Below are positions 32,169 through 40,906 of a DNA stretch of 64,000 nt, piece by piece. The notes under the pieces were generated by a model that was not told where the DNA came from, did no database searches, and worked only from the letters and a program-made list of their open reading frames with translations. Source of the stretch: an uncultured Elusimicrobium sp. Its GTDB lineage: Bacteria > Elusimicrobiota > Elusimicrobia > Elusimicrobiales > Elusimicrobiaceae. Every line of letters begins with the position of its first letter. The first letter of the stretch is position 1. A program made the position numbers and the translations under genes. The stretch covers positions 67,701 through 131,700 of the forward strand of contig CALAFB010000004.1 of NCBI GenBank assembly GCA_937891135.1, read 5' to 3'.

Positions 32169-33383
32169 TTACTTCAGTTTTAACTGCACAAACGTCTCAA
32201 TATGCTCGCTGTGTGGGAAAAAATCAAACGCTTCCACATCTAAAATTTCGTAATGCTGCGTGAGCGTTTTTAAATCCGTCGCCAGCGTAAGCGGGTTGCA
32301 CGAAATATACAGCACATTTTCCACGCCACTTTCCGCCACCGCCTTACACGCACGCGGGTGCATACCGCCGCGCGGCGGGTCCAAAATAATGAGAGCATCT
32401 TTGCGCTCAATGGGCTGCTGGCGCACAAAATCCTCCACGCGCGAGCAGAAAAACTGCACGTTCGTTACGCCGTTAAGTTTGGCGTTTTCAATGCCGTTGT
32501 AAATGGCGGGCGCGACTGACTCCACGCAAATACTTTTTTCGCACAAATCGGCGCACGATAAGGAAAAACTCCCCGCCCCGCCGTACAAATCGTAAATCTT
32601 TTTGGACGCGATTTTTTTGACGATACTTCGCACGCGGGAGTACATCTTTTGCGCGGTTTGGGTGTTCGTCTGAAAAAACGATTGCGGCGAGAGTTTAAAA
32701 ATCACTTCGCGCTCGGTTTTTCCGTCCGCGCCGCTTAGCAAAATCTTCTCAAAAATATGGTCCTTGCCTTTGAGCACGCGCAGACTTTCGGGCTCGGCCG
32801 TGTCGGCTAGCCCGGTATTGACCGCCGCCATAATGTTAGCATTGGGCAGCACACTTTCTACGGCTTGCACAAAGGTTTTTTCGTTAAAATCGTCCGTCAC
32901 AAACAGCACGACAATTTGCTCGCCGGTGTTTTTGCCTTCGCGCACCATTAAATGCCGCAACACGCCGGTGTGTTTGCGCTGGTCGTAATACGGCAGATTT
33001 TCGGCTTGCGCCCACGCGCGAATCGCCTGCACTAAGGGCACTAATTTCTCGCTAAACAGCCAGCACTCGGCTAGGTCTACGGCGCGGTCCCAGCGGCCTT
33101 TTAATTTAAAGCCCACACACTGTTCAAATTCTAAAGGGCGCGTTTTGTTGGCGGGGTCTTTCTTGTCGTAATCCGCGCGCCATTTGACTTGGTGGCAAAA
33201 CCCCAGCTCCACTTTGTTGCGAAAATACACCGGGCTATCCGTCACGGTTACCGGGATTTCCTTCGTCCAAAAGTCTTTTAAAATTTCCTGCAGGCGCGCG
33301 CGTTTTTGGGCTACCTGTTCTTCGTAGGACAGATTTAAGAGCGTGCAGCCGCCGCACGTGCCGAAGTGTTTACAGTTACGCAT
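32169..33383 (-). CDS. rlmD: 23S rRNA (uracil-C5)-methyltransferase, RlmD/TrmA family
   Basis: A 404-residue SAM-dependent RNA methyltransferase. CKHFGTCGGC at residues 4-13 is the start of the [4Fe-4S] motif usual in RumA/RlmD enzymes. KIYDLYGGAGSFSLSCA is SAM motif I, LIILDPPRGGMHPRA motif IV, and YISCNPLTLATDL contains the nucleophilic Cys. The N-terminal TRAM domain seems missing because the iron-sulfur motif starts at residue 4. RlmC and RlmCD are alternatives. Its start overlaps the ychF stop by 8 nt. Confidence 0.88.
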   Translation of the reverse strand: MRNCKHFGTCGGCTLLNLSYEEQVAQKRARLQEILKDFWTKEIPVTVTDSPVYFRNKVELGFCHQVKWRADYDKKDPANKTRPLEFEQCVGFKLKGRWDRAVDLAECWLFSEKLVPLVQAIRAWAQAENLPYYDQRKHTGVLRHLMVREGKNTGEQIVVLFVTDDFNEKTFVQAVESVLPNANIMAAVNTGLADTAEPESLRVLKGKDHIFEKILLSGADGKTEREVIFKLSPQSFFQTNTQTAQKMYSRVRSIVKKIASKKIYDLYGGAGSFSLSCADLCEKSICVESVAPAIYNGIENAKLNGVTNVQFFCSRVEDFVRQQPIERKDALIILDPPRGGMHPRACKAVAESGVENVLYISCNPLTLATDLKTLTQHYEILDVEAFDFFPHSEHIETFVQLKLK

Positions 33384-34449
33384 TTACTTTGAACAGGCAA
33401 ACGTCGCCGTCCTTTACAATATAGTCTTTGCCCTCGGAGCGGATGAGGCCGTGCTCGCGCAGGGCTTTTTCGGAGCCGAATTTTTCCAAATCGTCAAACG
33501 TATACACGTCGGCGCGGATGAAGCCTTTTTCAAAATCGCTGTGGATTTTTCCGGCGGCTTGCGGCGCCGTGCACCCCACCGGGATGAGCCAGCTGCGCAC
33601 TTCTACTTCTTCGCCTGCCGTGAAATACGTGCACAGGTTTAAGAGCTTCATCCCCTCGCGCACTACTTTTTCAAGGCCCGTGTATTCGCTGCCGGTTTCG
33701 GCTAAAAATGCTTTCTTTTCTTCGTCTGAAAACTCCGCAATATCAGCTTCAAACTTCACGCACAACTCCACAAACCCCGCGCCGTTTTCTTTAGCGTATT
33801 GGGCTACGCGCGCAGCGTTTTCGGCGTTGCGTTTTTCACTATTATTGCCCACATATAAGACGGGTTTTGACGTTAAAAACTGGTATTCTTTAAGTTCTTC
33901 GGGCTCTAACCCTAACGAAGAAACAGGTTTGCCGTTTTCCAGCGCGGTTTTAATTTCCTTCATGCGCTCCCATGCGGCCACGGCATCTTTTTTGCCGGAT
34001 TTAGCGTTACTGGCCAGGCGGTCACAAATTTTGGTGGCACTTTCCAGGTCGGCCAGCATAAGTTCGGTATTGATAACTTCAATATCGCGCAGGGGGTCCA
34101 CGGAGTTCATTACGTGCGTGACGTTTTCGTCCTCAAACAACCGCACGACGTGGATAATCGCATCCACTTCGCGGATGTTGGCTAAAAACTTGTTGCCTAG
34201 CCCCTCGCCCTGGCTCGCACCTTTTACAATCCCGGCGATATCTACAAACTTAATAAACGCAGCGGTTTTCTTGGGTGGTTTAAACATCTCAAAAAGTTTG
34301 TCTAACCGTTTATCGGGGATAGCGACAATGCCCACATTGGGCTCAATGGTGCAGAACGGATAGTTGCTGGCTTCCGCGCCGGCACAAGTTAACGCATTAA
34401 ACAAAGTGGATTTGCCGACGTTGGGCAACCCTACGATACCGATTTCCAT
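33376..34449 (-). CDS. ychF: Redox-regulated ATPase YchF (Obg-like)
   Basis: A 357-residue ribosome-associated P-loop NTPase. G1 GLPNVGKST at 6-14, G3 DIAGIVKGASQGEGLGNKFL, and the NxxE form of G4 (YVGNNSE) that explains ATP rather than GTP preference. A C-terminal TGS domain ends the protein (RADVYTFDDLEKFGS, GKDYIVKDGDVCLFKVNA). Length is standard. Confidence 0.96.
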   Translation of the reverse strand: MEIGIVGLPNVGKSTLFNALTCAGAEASNYPFCTIEPNVGIVAIPDKRLDKLFEMFKPPKKTAAFIKFVDIAGIVKGASQGEGLGNKFLANIREVDAIIHVVRLFEDENVTHVMNSVDPLRDIEVINTELMLADLESATKICDRLASNAKSGKKDAVAAWERMKEIKTALENGKPVSSLGLEPEELKEYQFLTSKPVLYVGNNSEKRNAENAARVAQYAKENGAGFVELCVKFEADIAEFSDEEKKAFLAETGSEYTGLEKVVREGMKLLNLCTYFTAGEEVEVRSWLIPVGCTAPQAAGKIHSDFEKGFIRADVYTFDDLEKFGSEKALREHGLIRSEGKDYIVKDGDVCLFKVNA

Positions 34450-34517
34450 AGTAAATGTACTCCTAAAAATATCTATGTGGATGAGATCCCGAAACGCATG
34501 CAGGATAACAGCCCTGT

Positions 34518-34523
34518 ATTATA
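34518..34523 (-). promoter_or_regulatory. Putative -10 box of ychF
   Basis: Minus-strand TATAAT about 69 nt upstream of the ychF ATG. The -35 region is weak. The stretch 34450-34577 holds this and a small CAGG/CCTG hairpin, nothing else I recognise. Confidence 0.4.
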
Positions 34524-34580
34524 GATATTTTAGCATTTTTTGACTCGTTACAAAGAGAGTCTGTTGTAACAAATGAGCGT

Positions 34581-34622
34581 AAAAAAACACATGCTGGGTG
34601 TATTTCCCCAGTATGTGTTTTA
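34581..34622 (-). terminator. Terminator of the small secreted-protein gene
   Basis: On the minus strand AAAACACAT-CTGGG pairs with CCCAG-ATGTGTTTT (one opposed mismatch) and is followed by more T. It lies 26 nt after the stop at 34648. Confidence 0.8.
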
Positions 34623-34647
34623 AAACACCATAGACGTCTTACTTTTG

Positions 34648-35040
34648 TTACAAGGAAATGAGTGCCACATCCCCCCTAATTTGTACCTGTTTGCCGGGAA
34701 GTTTACTTGTATGTCCGTCTGCAAAAACCAGTTTTACAGCCGTAATATGATATCCTTCTTCCTGCGCGCATACGGCCGGGATATACACTTTTGAGCCATT
34801 TACTTTCCAAAACCCGGTACACGTATTTTCTTTTTGCTTTGTAGAAATGATTACATTCTTACGCGGTCGGCGGAACATCACATCGGAACTATACACCGGT
34901 TTTACCAGTTTAACTTGCACAGATACAGGCTGCGTGATTACAGCTTTTGTAACCGCACGTTCCACTTGACGGTCTAACGGCTGGGCCCATAACAACGGGC
35001 CGAACATACAAACTACAATTAAGTACACTACTTTTTTCAT
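34648..35040 (-). CDS. Small secreted protein of unknown function
   Basis: A 130-residue protein with a signal peptide (about 1-19, ending LLWA). The mature part is basic, has two Cys about 22 residues apart (TCTGFWKVNGSKVYIPAVCA) and a beta-rich end (HITAVKLVFADGHTS, VQIRGDVALISL). No family recognised. It is monocistronic, with a very good promoter containing an inverted repeat and a strong terminator, so it is likely well expressed and regulated. Start at ATG 35040 with GAGAGGAAAA site. Confidence 0.72.
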   Translation of the reverse strand: MKKVVYLIVVCMFGPLLWAQPLDRQVERAVTKAVITQPVSVQVKLVKPVYSSDVMFRRPRKNVIISTKQKENTCTGFWKVNGSKVYIPAVCAQEEGYHITAVKLVFADGHTSKLPGKQVQIRGDVALISL

Positions 35041-35061
35041 GGTTTTTCCTCTCTTAAGCAT

Positions 35062-35090
35062 ATTATACAAAAGTTAGTGGAAACTAACAA
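35062..35090 (-). promoter_or_regulatory. Promoter with operator-like inverted repeat
   Basis: Minus-strand TTGTTA (35085-35090), 17-nt spacer, TATAAT (35062-35067). A perfect 6-bp inverted repeat GTTAGT-GGAA-ACTAAC (35073-35088) lies across the -35 end and spacer, where a repressor would block RNA polymerase. Confidence 0.7.
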
Positions 35091-35134
35091 GTATTTATTT
35101 TTTACTTCTAAAAATTAAATAAAAAATTGTTAGG

Positions 35135-35653
35135 TTAATATAACAATAAGCCAACTAGTCCACTAACTAATAATACGGAAACGGGGCCGCGTTTGTATTT
35201 CCACACCGCTACAAAAGCCCCCGCGCACAAGAGTACGCTTTTGTAATCTATAAAATTTTCACCGTTACATAACGTAAGCGCGGCCGCGGCAATTAAACCG
35301 ATTACCGTTAGGCGTAACAAGTGCCAAGCAACATGATATTTTTGGCGCGTAGCAAACAAAAATTTCCCCGCCAAAATAAGCAGTAACAACGACGGCAAAC
35401 ACACCGCCAGCGTAGAAACCGCTGCCCCCCAAACACTCCCGCTGGCCGTATACCCGGTATAGGTAGCCAGGTTAATGCCCACCGGCCCGGGCGTACCTTG
35501 CGAAATAGCCACAATATCCGTAAATTCGGCCGTAGAAAGCCAGGCTTGTTTGTAGACCACTTCATTTTGCAAAAACGAAATCATGGCATACCCGCCGCCA
35601 AAATTAAACAGCCCGATTTTAAAAAACGTAAAAAAGAGTTGCAAGTAAATCAT
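35135..35653 (-). CDS. ChrA-type transporter half protein (second half)
   Basis: A 172-residue membrane protein with one CHR domain: FFKIGLFNFGGGYAMISFLQNEVV and ISQGTPGPVGINLATYTGY are the family signatures. ChrA proteins export chromate; many gut members probably carry other anions. ATG 35653 overlaps the stop of the preceding half (ATGA), so the two are made together and likely form a heterodimer equal to one full ChrA. Confidence 0.85.
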   Translation of the reverse strand: MIYLQLFFTFFKIGLFNFGGGYAMISFLQNEVVYKQAWLSTAEFTDIVAISQGTPGPVGINLATYTGYTASGSVWGAAVSTLAVCLPSLLLLILAGKFLFATRQKYHVAWHLLRLTVIGLIAAAALTLCNGENFIDYKSVLLCAGAFVAVWKYKRGPVSVLLVSGLVGLLLY

Positions 35654-36186
35654 ACGGACCGCCCCTTCATTTTCCCATAAATAATCCCGCCGATTACGGC
35701 TAACAATACCACATACACCGGGGACAGTTCTGCAAGCCATACCGCCAATGCCACGGCTACGCATATCCACACGGTTTTACGTGTAACCCCAGCCGATTTT
35801 GAGAGCGTAAACACGGGCACCATAATAAGTGCCACCACCGCAGGGCGCACCCCTTTGAATATACGCTGCACAAGAGGGTTTTCGGCAAAAGAACGGAAAA
35901 ATAACGCAATGAGTAAAATAATAATAAAAGAAGGAACAGCCGCCCCCAACGCCGCCCAACATGCCCCCGCTACGCCATATAGCCGGTGCCCGGTTAAAAT
36001 AGCTACGTTAATGGCCATAATACCGGGGGCGGATTGGGCTACGGCGGTAATGTCTAAAAAATCCTCTTTGGAAAGATATTTGCCGACAAGTTCACGCTCC
36101 ATTAAGGGCAGCATCGCATACCCGCCGCCTAGCGTAAACAGGCCGATTTTAGCAAACATAAAAAATAGTTTGGCGTGATTTTTCAC
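35650..36186 (-). CDS. ChrA-type transporter half protein (first half)
   Basis: A 178-residue CHR-domain protein: MFAKIGLFTLGGGYAMLPLMEREL and VAQSAPGIMAINVAILTGHRL. Five or six membrane helices. Translationally coupled to the next half gene. Located 18 nt after the small gene with leader copy F, so the pair may be in the same transcript and under control of that RNA. Confidence 0.85.
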   Translation of the reverse strand: MKNHAKLFFMFAKIGLFTLGGGYAMLPLMERELVGKYLSKEDFLDITAVAQSAPGIMAINVAILTGHRLYGVAGACWAALGAAVPSFIIILLIALFFRSFAENPLVQRIFKGVRPAVVALIMVPVFTLSKSAGVTRKTVWICVAVALAVWLAELSPVYVVLLAVIGGIIYGKMKGRSV

Positions 36187-36204
36187 AAAACTATTGTACT
36201 AATT

Positions 36205-36492
36205 TTAAGAAGATATTTTATTTTGAAGCCTCCTTTTTTCTTGCCGATCAACTGTTTGATAGCGGGATAAATCTGCCGCAGTCAAAGGTAAGTTTTCCAT
36301 TTCAGCAATTACCAGGGCCCCATCTTCCAAGCTGCAACGAGCGGAAGATAAAGACTGTAACAGTAAGGGTGGAATGTCTATATAGCGGTCTTTAAAGCGA
36401 CGCGGAATCTGTTCCAAACGGGTATGGCACGCTTGTAACAAGCGGTGTATTTCAGCCAAGTCCTGCAAGGTTTGTAAGGTCCGTTTTTTCAT
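36205..36492 (-). CDS. Small unknown protein downstream of leader copy F
   Basis: A 95-residue, mostly helical, charged protein (LQDLAEIHRLLQACHTRLEQIPRR) with two Cys and no signal peptide, membrane helix or pilin motif. I recognise no family. It starts about 20 nt after the end of the leader RNA and lacks a good Shine-Dalgarno (only GGG at about -12). It precedes the split chrA pair. Interest comes from being the only non-pilin gene with this leader. Confidence 0.6.
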   Translation of the reverse strand: MKKRTLQTLQDLAEIHRLLQACHTRLEQIPRRFKDRYIDIPPLLLQSLSSARCSLEDGALVIAEMENLPLTAADLSRYQTVDRQEKRRLQNKISS

Positions 36493-36504
36493 AATTGTGC
36501 AAAC

Positions 36505-36688
36505 CCATAAAAACGGCTGATACCATGAGCCAATCTAAGTAACCCAACATAACAGCCGTAGCCTGCCAAAGGCAAGCGTTCGGTGTAGTTGGGGCAGCTG
36601 ACCCCGGCTAAACCTAATCTGTTATTTTGGAACTTAGATTGTATCCGTAAATATACCGTTTTACGGTTCCAAAAATAGAATAAATTGT
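36505..36688 (-). ncRNA. Structured leader RNA, copy F (non-pilin context)
   Basis: Minus-strand CTATTTTTGGAA, P1 CCGTAAA/TTTACGG (36644-36667), P3 36632-36641 with 36531-36540 (10 bp, perfect), CCAAAATAA, P4 reduced to GGGG/CCCC (36591-36605), GAACGCTT, P5 GCCTGCC/GGCAAGC (36561-36577, one wobble), ACGGCTGTTAT, then CAGCCGTTTTT (36509-36519). Clearly the same family as the pilin leaders. Confidence 0.72.
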
Positions 36689-36694
36689 AGTTAC

Positions 36695-36700
36695 ATTATA
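36695..36700 (-). promoter_or_regulatory. Putative -10 box of leader copy F
   Basis: Minus-strand TATAAT, followed by GTAACTACAATTTATTCTATTTTTGG, which aligns with the initial transcribed region of copies A to C. No good -35 box was found at 16-18 nt. Confidence 0.5.
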
Positions 36701-36983
36701 GCATAAGTAAGAGAAACCACACAGGGAACAAGCTGGAGGTTCCGTTGAAATGATTAGCCACCGTATGTGGACCCACCGCGTAAAGGAAACAACGAAACAC
36801 AGGAAGAAAATTTGAGGATAAGTAAGGCCGTAAGTTGCCTGAAGCTGTACTGACAGATACTGCGGCAAGTCGGTGCAAAGATGCTCAAATATGGCAAATT
36901 GTTGCCCGAAAAGCAACAAAACTTAAAACATTTCGTTTTAAATTTTGTGCGTTAAAAACAAAGTTCACAGAAAAGTTTTAAAT
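36701..36983. other. Unexplained 280-nt intergenic region
   Basis: Between the copy F promoter and the end of amiC. A hairpin TTGTTGC/GCAACAA at about 36897-36917 and AAAAC/GTTTT at about 36929-36943 could end amiC transcription. The 36710-36890 part is balanced in base composition and does not look like AT-rich spacer; no convincing frame, tRNA, SRP, RNase P or tmRNA signature was found. It may be a decayed gene or an RNA. Confidence 0.4.
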
Positions 36984-38693
36984 CTATTTCAGCCAACCTT
37001 CCTGTTTGGCATAGTTCACAATCCCGTTATATATCCCTTGTGCCATTTTCTTTTGCACGGCATTTTGGGCTAAACGGCCGCGGTCTTTGGGGCTGCTGAT
37101 AAAGCCCATTTCTACTAAAACAGCCGGGCTCTGCACCCCTTTTAATACATAGAAATTGGCTTGGCGAATGGCATTTTTCTGATCTACGGCAATACCAATA
37201 CCGGGTTGTTTATAAACGGCATTTTTAATGTAGCCGGCTAGTTTGGAACTTTCGTTAATATATTCATTTTTGGCCAAAGACTGCAACAATGCATCTACAA
37301 AATTATAGTGCACTTCTTCATATTGCATAGCCTCGTTTTCTAAGGCCGCTGTATCGGCAGCTTCTTTATCGGTGGCTTTTTCGGAACGGAAATAGACTTG
37401 AAACCCGTTCGCTTTTGTGTTTTTTGTAGCATTTACGTGCACAGATACAAATAAATCTGCCTTAAAATTATTGGCAATTTTAGAACGGTCCGACAAGGCA
37501 ATAAACGTATCTGTATCGCGCGTAATTTTGACTTCAAAATCTCCTTTTTTAAGCAGTTTAGCCAACTCTTTCCCTACGGCTAAGTTCCAATCTTTCTCCC
37601 GGTATTTACTACGCACAGCCCCGGCATCTTTGCCACCGTGGCCCGGGTCCACCACAATACGCATCTTTTTATGGGCAGAAATAGATAATGGGTTGGGTTC
37701 TGCCTTGATGATCGGCGTAGGCGGGGTAGCCGGCTTAACGGGGGCCGTTTTTTCTTCCACGGCAGAAATAGATAATGGATTGGGCTCCTCTTTCAAATTC
37801 ATTTCCTCAAATTCATCTTCTTCCGCTTCCAATACAGACGGAATGCCTACTTCTGAACCGGTTACTACGTCGTCAGCCAACGGAGCGGACTCCTGGGTAA
37901 AGCCCGTAGGCACCGTTGGTTTTACCGCTACCGGTACCGTTCTGGCAGGCAACGAGGGTTCCCCTGCAGTTGCCGCCGCACGGAAAACTAAACGGTTATC
38001 CGAGGCCGGGGTAAAACTCCACGTACGGGCTTTACTGCCCAAAATAACTTTCAGTTGCACATTCCCACGCACCTGCCGCACGTCCGCCGAAGCAATATAA
38101 TCTGTATGTAAGCGTTTGTATGTATCCCGCTTTAAGACGGCATCAGGCAACGTAACCAACACCGTATGGGCATTGGGCTGCTCAGTCGTGTAATTGATTT
38201 CTTTTTGGTTATCAAAAACAAGCAGCGTTTCCCCGTCATTGAACACAGGGGGAGCCAACTCGGTAGTATAGCGGCGTTCCACCCAAAAAGAACCGTCTTC
38301 AAATGAAATACGACGGTTTACAGCCCGCTGAAAAGTATCTAATAAAAATACATCCACCGGCGCCATTAACTGCCCGCCACGGATCACTACCTCTCCCGCA
38401 ATAGGCACATTTTTTCCGTTCACAATAATTTCATTTAAAGACGCAGTAAGAATTGCAAAAAAACCTTTGACCGTAATTTTGGCTTGTTTAGATGCAGCAA
38501 ACAAATTGACGCTGGCCCCTAATTTACGGGCGGTACTTTGCACATCCACATACGTAAGCCCGTTTAATTCTACAGCAGCTACAGACCCGGCTGAATGGCC
38601 TTCTACTTGTACGGAAACCCGACCCTGCGCATAGACAACGCTGGCTAAAAACAGGCATAAACCGCTTAGTAAAACAATCCCAATCCGTTTCAT
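36984..38693 (-). CDS. amiC: N-acetylmuramoyl-L-alanine amidase (Amidase_3)
   Basis: A 569-residue periplasmic cell-wall hydrolase. Signal peptide 1-22; an N-terminal copper-amine-oxidase-like/AMIN region (LNGLTYVDVQSTARKLGASV); a linker with the peptide EPNPLSISA twice; and a C-terminal Zn amidase domain starting RIVVDPGHGGKDAGA, with zinc ligands in that His, the Glu of REKDWNL, VSVHVNA, and the catalytic Glu in LVEMGFISS. It cuts the amide bond between MurNAc and the peptide, probably in daughter cell separation. Last gene of the mreB-to-amiC run. Confidence 0.92.
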   Translation of the reverse strand: MKRIGIVLLSGLCLFLASVVYAQGRVSVQVEGHSAGSVAAVELNGLTYVDVQSTARKLGASVNLFAASKQAKITVKGFFAILTASLNEIIVNGKNVPIAGEVVIRGGQLMAPVDVFLLDTFQRAVNRRISFEDGSFWVERRYTTELAPPVFNDGETLLVFDNQKEINYTTEQPNAHTVLVTLPDAVLKRDTYKRLHTDYIASADVRQVRGNVQLKVILGSKARTWSFTPASDNRLVFRAAATAGEPSLPARTVPVAVKPTVPTGFTQESAPLADDVVTGSEVGIPSVLEAEEDEFEEMNLKEEPNPLSISAVEEKTAPVKPATPPTPIIKAEPNPLSISAHKKMRIVVDPGHGGKDAGAVRSKYREKDWNLAVGKELAKLLKKGDFEVKITRDTDTFIALSDRSKIANNFKADLFVSVHVNATKNTKANGFQVYFRSEKATDKEAADTAALENEAMQYEEVHYNFVDALLQSLAKNEYINESSKLAGYIKNAVYKQPGIGIAVDQKNAIRQANFYVLKGVQSPAVLVEMGFISSPKDRGRLAQNAVQKKMAQGIYNGIVNYAKQEGWLK

Positions 38694-38736
38694 AAACCCT
38701 GTAAATTTTCCCTGGTGTATGGCACCGGAGGAACGG

Positions 38737-40197
38737 TTACTCTAATACAATTTTATAATCTTCCCACGCCAGTTGCGGATCCGCCTGGATTTTGAGCGAC
38801 CGATGGATATTTTCTTCAATGTCCTGCTGACGATACCGAATAGATTCAGCCAACACCGGGTGCAATACTACCCGCAAGTTACCGCCGGGGCGGCCATTGG
38901 TCAAATCATAAATTTCACGTTGGATTTTAATTCGCATACTTTCAGCCGATAGTACCCGCCCGGAACCATGACATTCGGGACATTCTTCACTAATAAAACT
39001 GCCTGTACTGGCACGTTTGCGTTCACGGGTCATTTCTACGAGTCCCAATTTGGTAATTGGCAAAATGCGGATTTTGGCCCGGTCCCCCTGAACAGCTTGG
39101 GCCAACGCTTCTACTACACGGTGGCGGCTAGAAGCCTTACGCATATCAATAAAGTCAATGACAATAATCCCGCCGATATTACGTAGACGTAACTGGTGGG
39201 CAATTTCGTTGGCAGCTTCAATGTTTGTTTGCGTAACGGTTTCTTCCTGTGATTTGCTGCCCGTAAATTTGCCGGTGTTTACGTCAATAGCGCATAAACT
39301 TTCAGCTTCTTGGATAATAATACTGCCCCCGTTCGGAAGCGGTAATTTGATTTTACGCAAGTTGTCAATCTCCGGTTCAATATTATATGCTTCAAAAATC
39401 GGCGTTTTGCCTTTGTAAAGTTGCACACGGTCGGCCAAATCCGGAGAGTTCTTTTCCACAAAATCTTTTACCCGTTCATAGTCCTTTTTGTTATCCAACA
39501 AATATACTTTGGCATTTTCAGACAATACATCCCGCGCCACTTGGAGCACCGCATCCATGTCCTCATGAAGTAAATGGGCCCCGCGTACGGAATTAAATTT
39601 TTTGGCAACGGACTGCCATTGGCGGTAGAGGTATTTAATTTCGCGTTCCAGTTCGTCCCGGGTAGCTTCTTCGGCTTCTGTACGGGCAATACATCCCATG
39701 CCGTTTAAATGTTTTTCAGCCAGTTCTTGAAGTAAATTGTTTAATTTGTGGCGCACATCCGCATCTTCAATATTTTTGGAAAGACCCACAAAACTTTGGT
39801 TTGGCGTGAGTACCAAATAACGGCCCGGAAGTGTTACATCCATGGTTACTTTCATACCTTTGGTGCTAATGGCATCTTTAACAACTTGTACCATCACTTC
39901 TTGGCCTTTATGTAACACTTTATCAATATTCTTTTTATCGCCGCCGATTACATCGGAAATATATAAATAAGCATTTTTTTCATACCCGATGTTTAAAAAC
40001 GCGCTGGAAATACCCGGCAATACATTTTCTACAATCCCTTTGTAAATATTGCCCACAATATTGAGTGCGCCGCGGCGTTCCCACAAAATTTCATTCACAC
40101 GGTCATTTTCTAAAATAGCAATACGCGTTTCTTCAAACGAAGTATTGACGAGTACTTCTACATTATTTTTTGTTTCTTCCTGTACAGCTTGTGTCAT
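38737..40197 (-). CDS. rng: Ribonuclease G/E
   Basis: A 486-residue endoribonuclease of the RNase E/G family for mRNA decay and rRNA processing. S1 domain (about 35-125, GNIYKGIVENVLPGISSAFLNIG), catalytic Asp residues in AIDVNTGKFTG and VIDFIDM, and a zinc-link CPECHGSGR. ATG 40197 is chosen over an in-frame TTG two codons earlier since GAGAGGAT is then at normal distance. The DUF2344 protein upstream is its usual partner gene. Confidence 0.93.
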   Translation of the reverse strand: MTQAVQEETKNNVEVLVNTSFEETRIAILENDRVNEILWERRGALNIVGNIYKGIVENVLPGISSAFLNIGYEKNAYLYISDVIGGDKKNIDKVLHKGQEVMVQVVKDAISTKGMKVTMDVTLPGRYLVLTPNQSFVGLSKNIEDADVRHKLNNLLQELAEKHLNGMGCIARTEAEEATRDELEREIKYLYRQWQSVAKKFNSVRGAHLLHEDMDAVLQVARDVLSENAKVYLLDNKKDYERVKDFVEKNSPDLADRVQLYKGKTPIFEAYNIEPEIDNLRKIKLPLPNGGSIIIQEAESLCAIDVNTGKFTGSKSQEETVTQTNIEAANEIAHQLRLRNIGGIIVIDFIDMRKASSRHRVVEALAQAVQGDRAKIRILPITKLGLVEMTRERKRASTGSFISEECPECHGSGRVLSAESMRIKIQREIYDLTNGRPGGNLRVVLHPVLAESIRYRQQDIEENIHRSLKIQADPQLAWEDYKIVLE

Positions 40198-40226
40198 ATT
40201 CAAAATCCTCTCTTGGTCCTTGGGAC

Positions 40227-40874
40227 CTAAATTAAGTGAAGTTCTCCGGCACTATCTTGCCAATAGAGCCCTTCCCGAATGATTTGTATCCCGCTCAGTT
40301 CTGTAGGGGTAGTCCCTAACCAAGCGGCTACCAACTCTTGGAGATTGGTCCATTTTCCTTCTATACACTGCAACGTCAGCCGGATGCTTTGCGTAGCAAA
40401 CGTTTCTACCCCTACAATATGAGGTTTAACGTCCCATACTACATTCATCCCATTGTCGGACACACGCGTAATTCTTACCTGCGGGGCATTAAAATAGTCT
40501 TCCGCCCGCGGATGAGGTGGAAAAGCCTCCCAATCCCCTTCTATGCGATATTTGGCTACTGATGCTAAATACTGCACCGAGGCAAATGCACACGGTACCC
40601 GCGTTACTTCCAACACATCTAGCCCTGAGGCCGGGTCCGACAGCGCGTCCCGCAATTCGTGGACCGGGACGTTGTCTTTCAAATAAATATCTGCGTATTC
40701 CCGTTCGGCGCGGATTCCCCGGCCCGCAGCTGGTCCATACGATACCCGGGGGACATCTGCCGCCCCTTTGGCAGGCACATAATGTAGACCGCTTTGGCGG
40801 ATTCGCTCACGTAACACAGCGGCACTATCCCCGCTAAGAGAACGGTTTTCCAGCCAACGAAATACTATACGCAT
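40227..40874 (-). CDS. DUF2344 / TIGR03936 family protein
   Basis: A 215-residue protein. MRIVFRWLENRSLSGDSAA, the Gly/Pro VSYGPAAGRGIRAEREYADIYL segment and the layout match the small domain usually found next to or fused to a radical SAM protein and upstream of rng in many bacteria. No radical SAM gene is adjacent here. Start chosen by family alignment (MRI); an ATG at 40901, 5 nt after the rodA stop, is an alternative. Function unknown. Confidence 0.78.
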   Translation of the reverse strand: MRIVFRWLENRSLSGDSAAVLRERIRQSGLHYVPAKGAADVPRVSYGPAAGRGIRAEREYADIYLKDNVPVHELRDALSDPASGLDVLEVTRVPCAFASVQYLASVAKYRIEGDWEAFPPHPRAEDYFNAPQVRITRVSDNGMNVVWDVKPHIVGVETFATQSIRLTLQCIEGKWTNLQELVAAWLGTTPTELSGIQIIREGLYWQDSAGELHLI

Positions 40875-40906
40875 TTTATAAATTTTTGACGTGTTTATCA
40901 TCTTTT

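Noticed and set aside
33428..34363. Plus-strand open frame of 311 codons inside ychF
   Set aside because: Fully antisense to ychF, Ser-rich low-complexity product, no start signals.
6160..36688. The six similar leader regions as a transposable element or MITE
   Set aside because: Only core motifs are conserved, helices differ completely, there are no terminal inverted repeats or target duplications, and all are placed 5' to a gene in the same direction.
36614..36919. Minus-strand open frame of 101 codons near leader F
   Set aside because: It runs through the copy F promoter and P1 hairpin, has no ribosome site, and its product shows no known motif.
37417..38100. Plus-strand open frame of 227 codons inside amiC
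   Set aside because: Antisense to a clear amidase gene and without family features.
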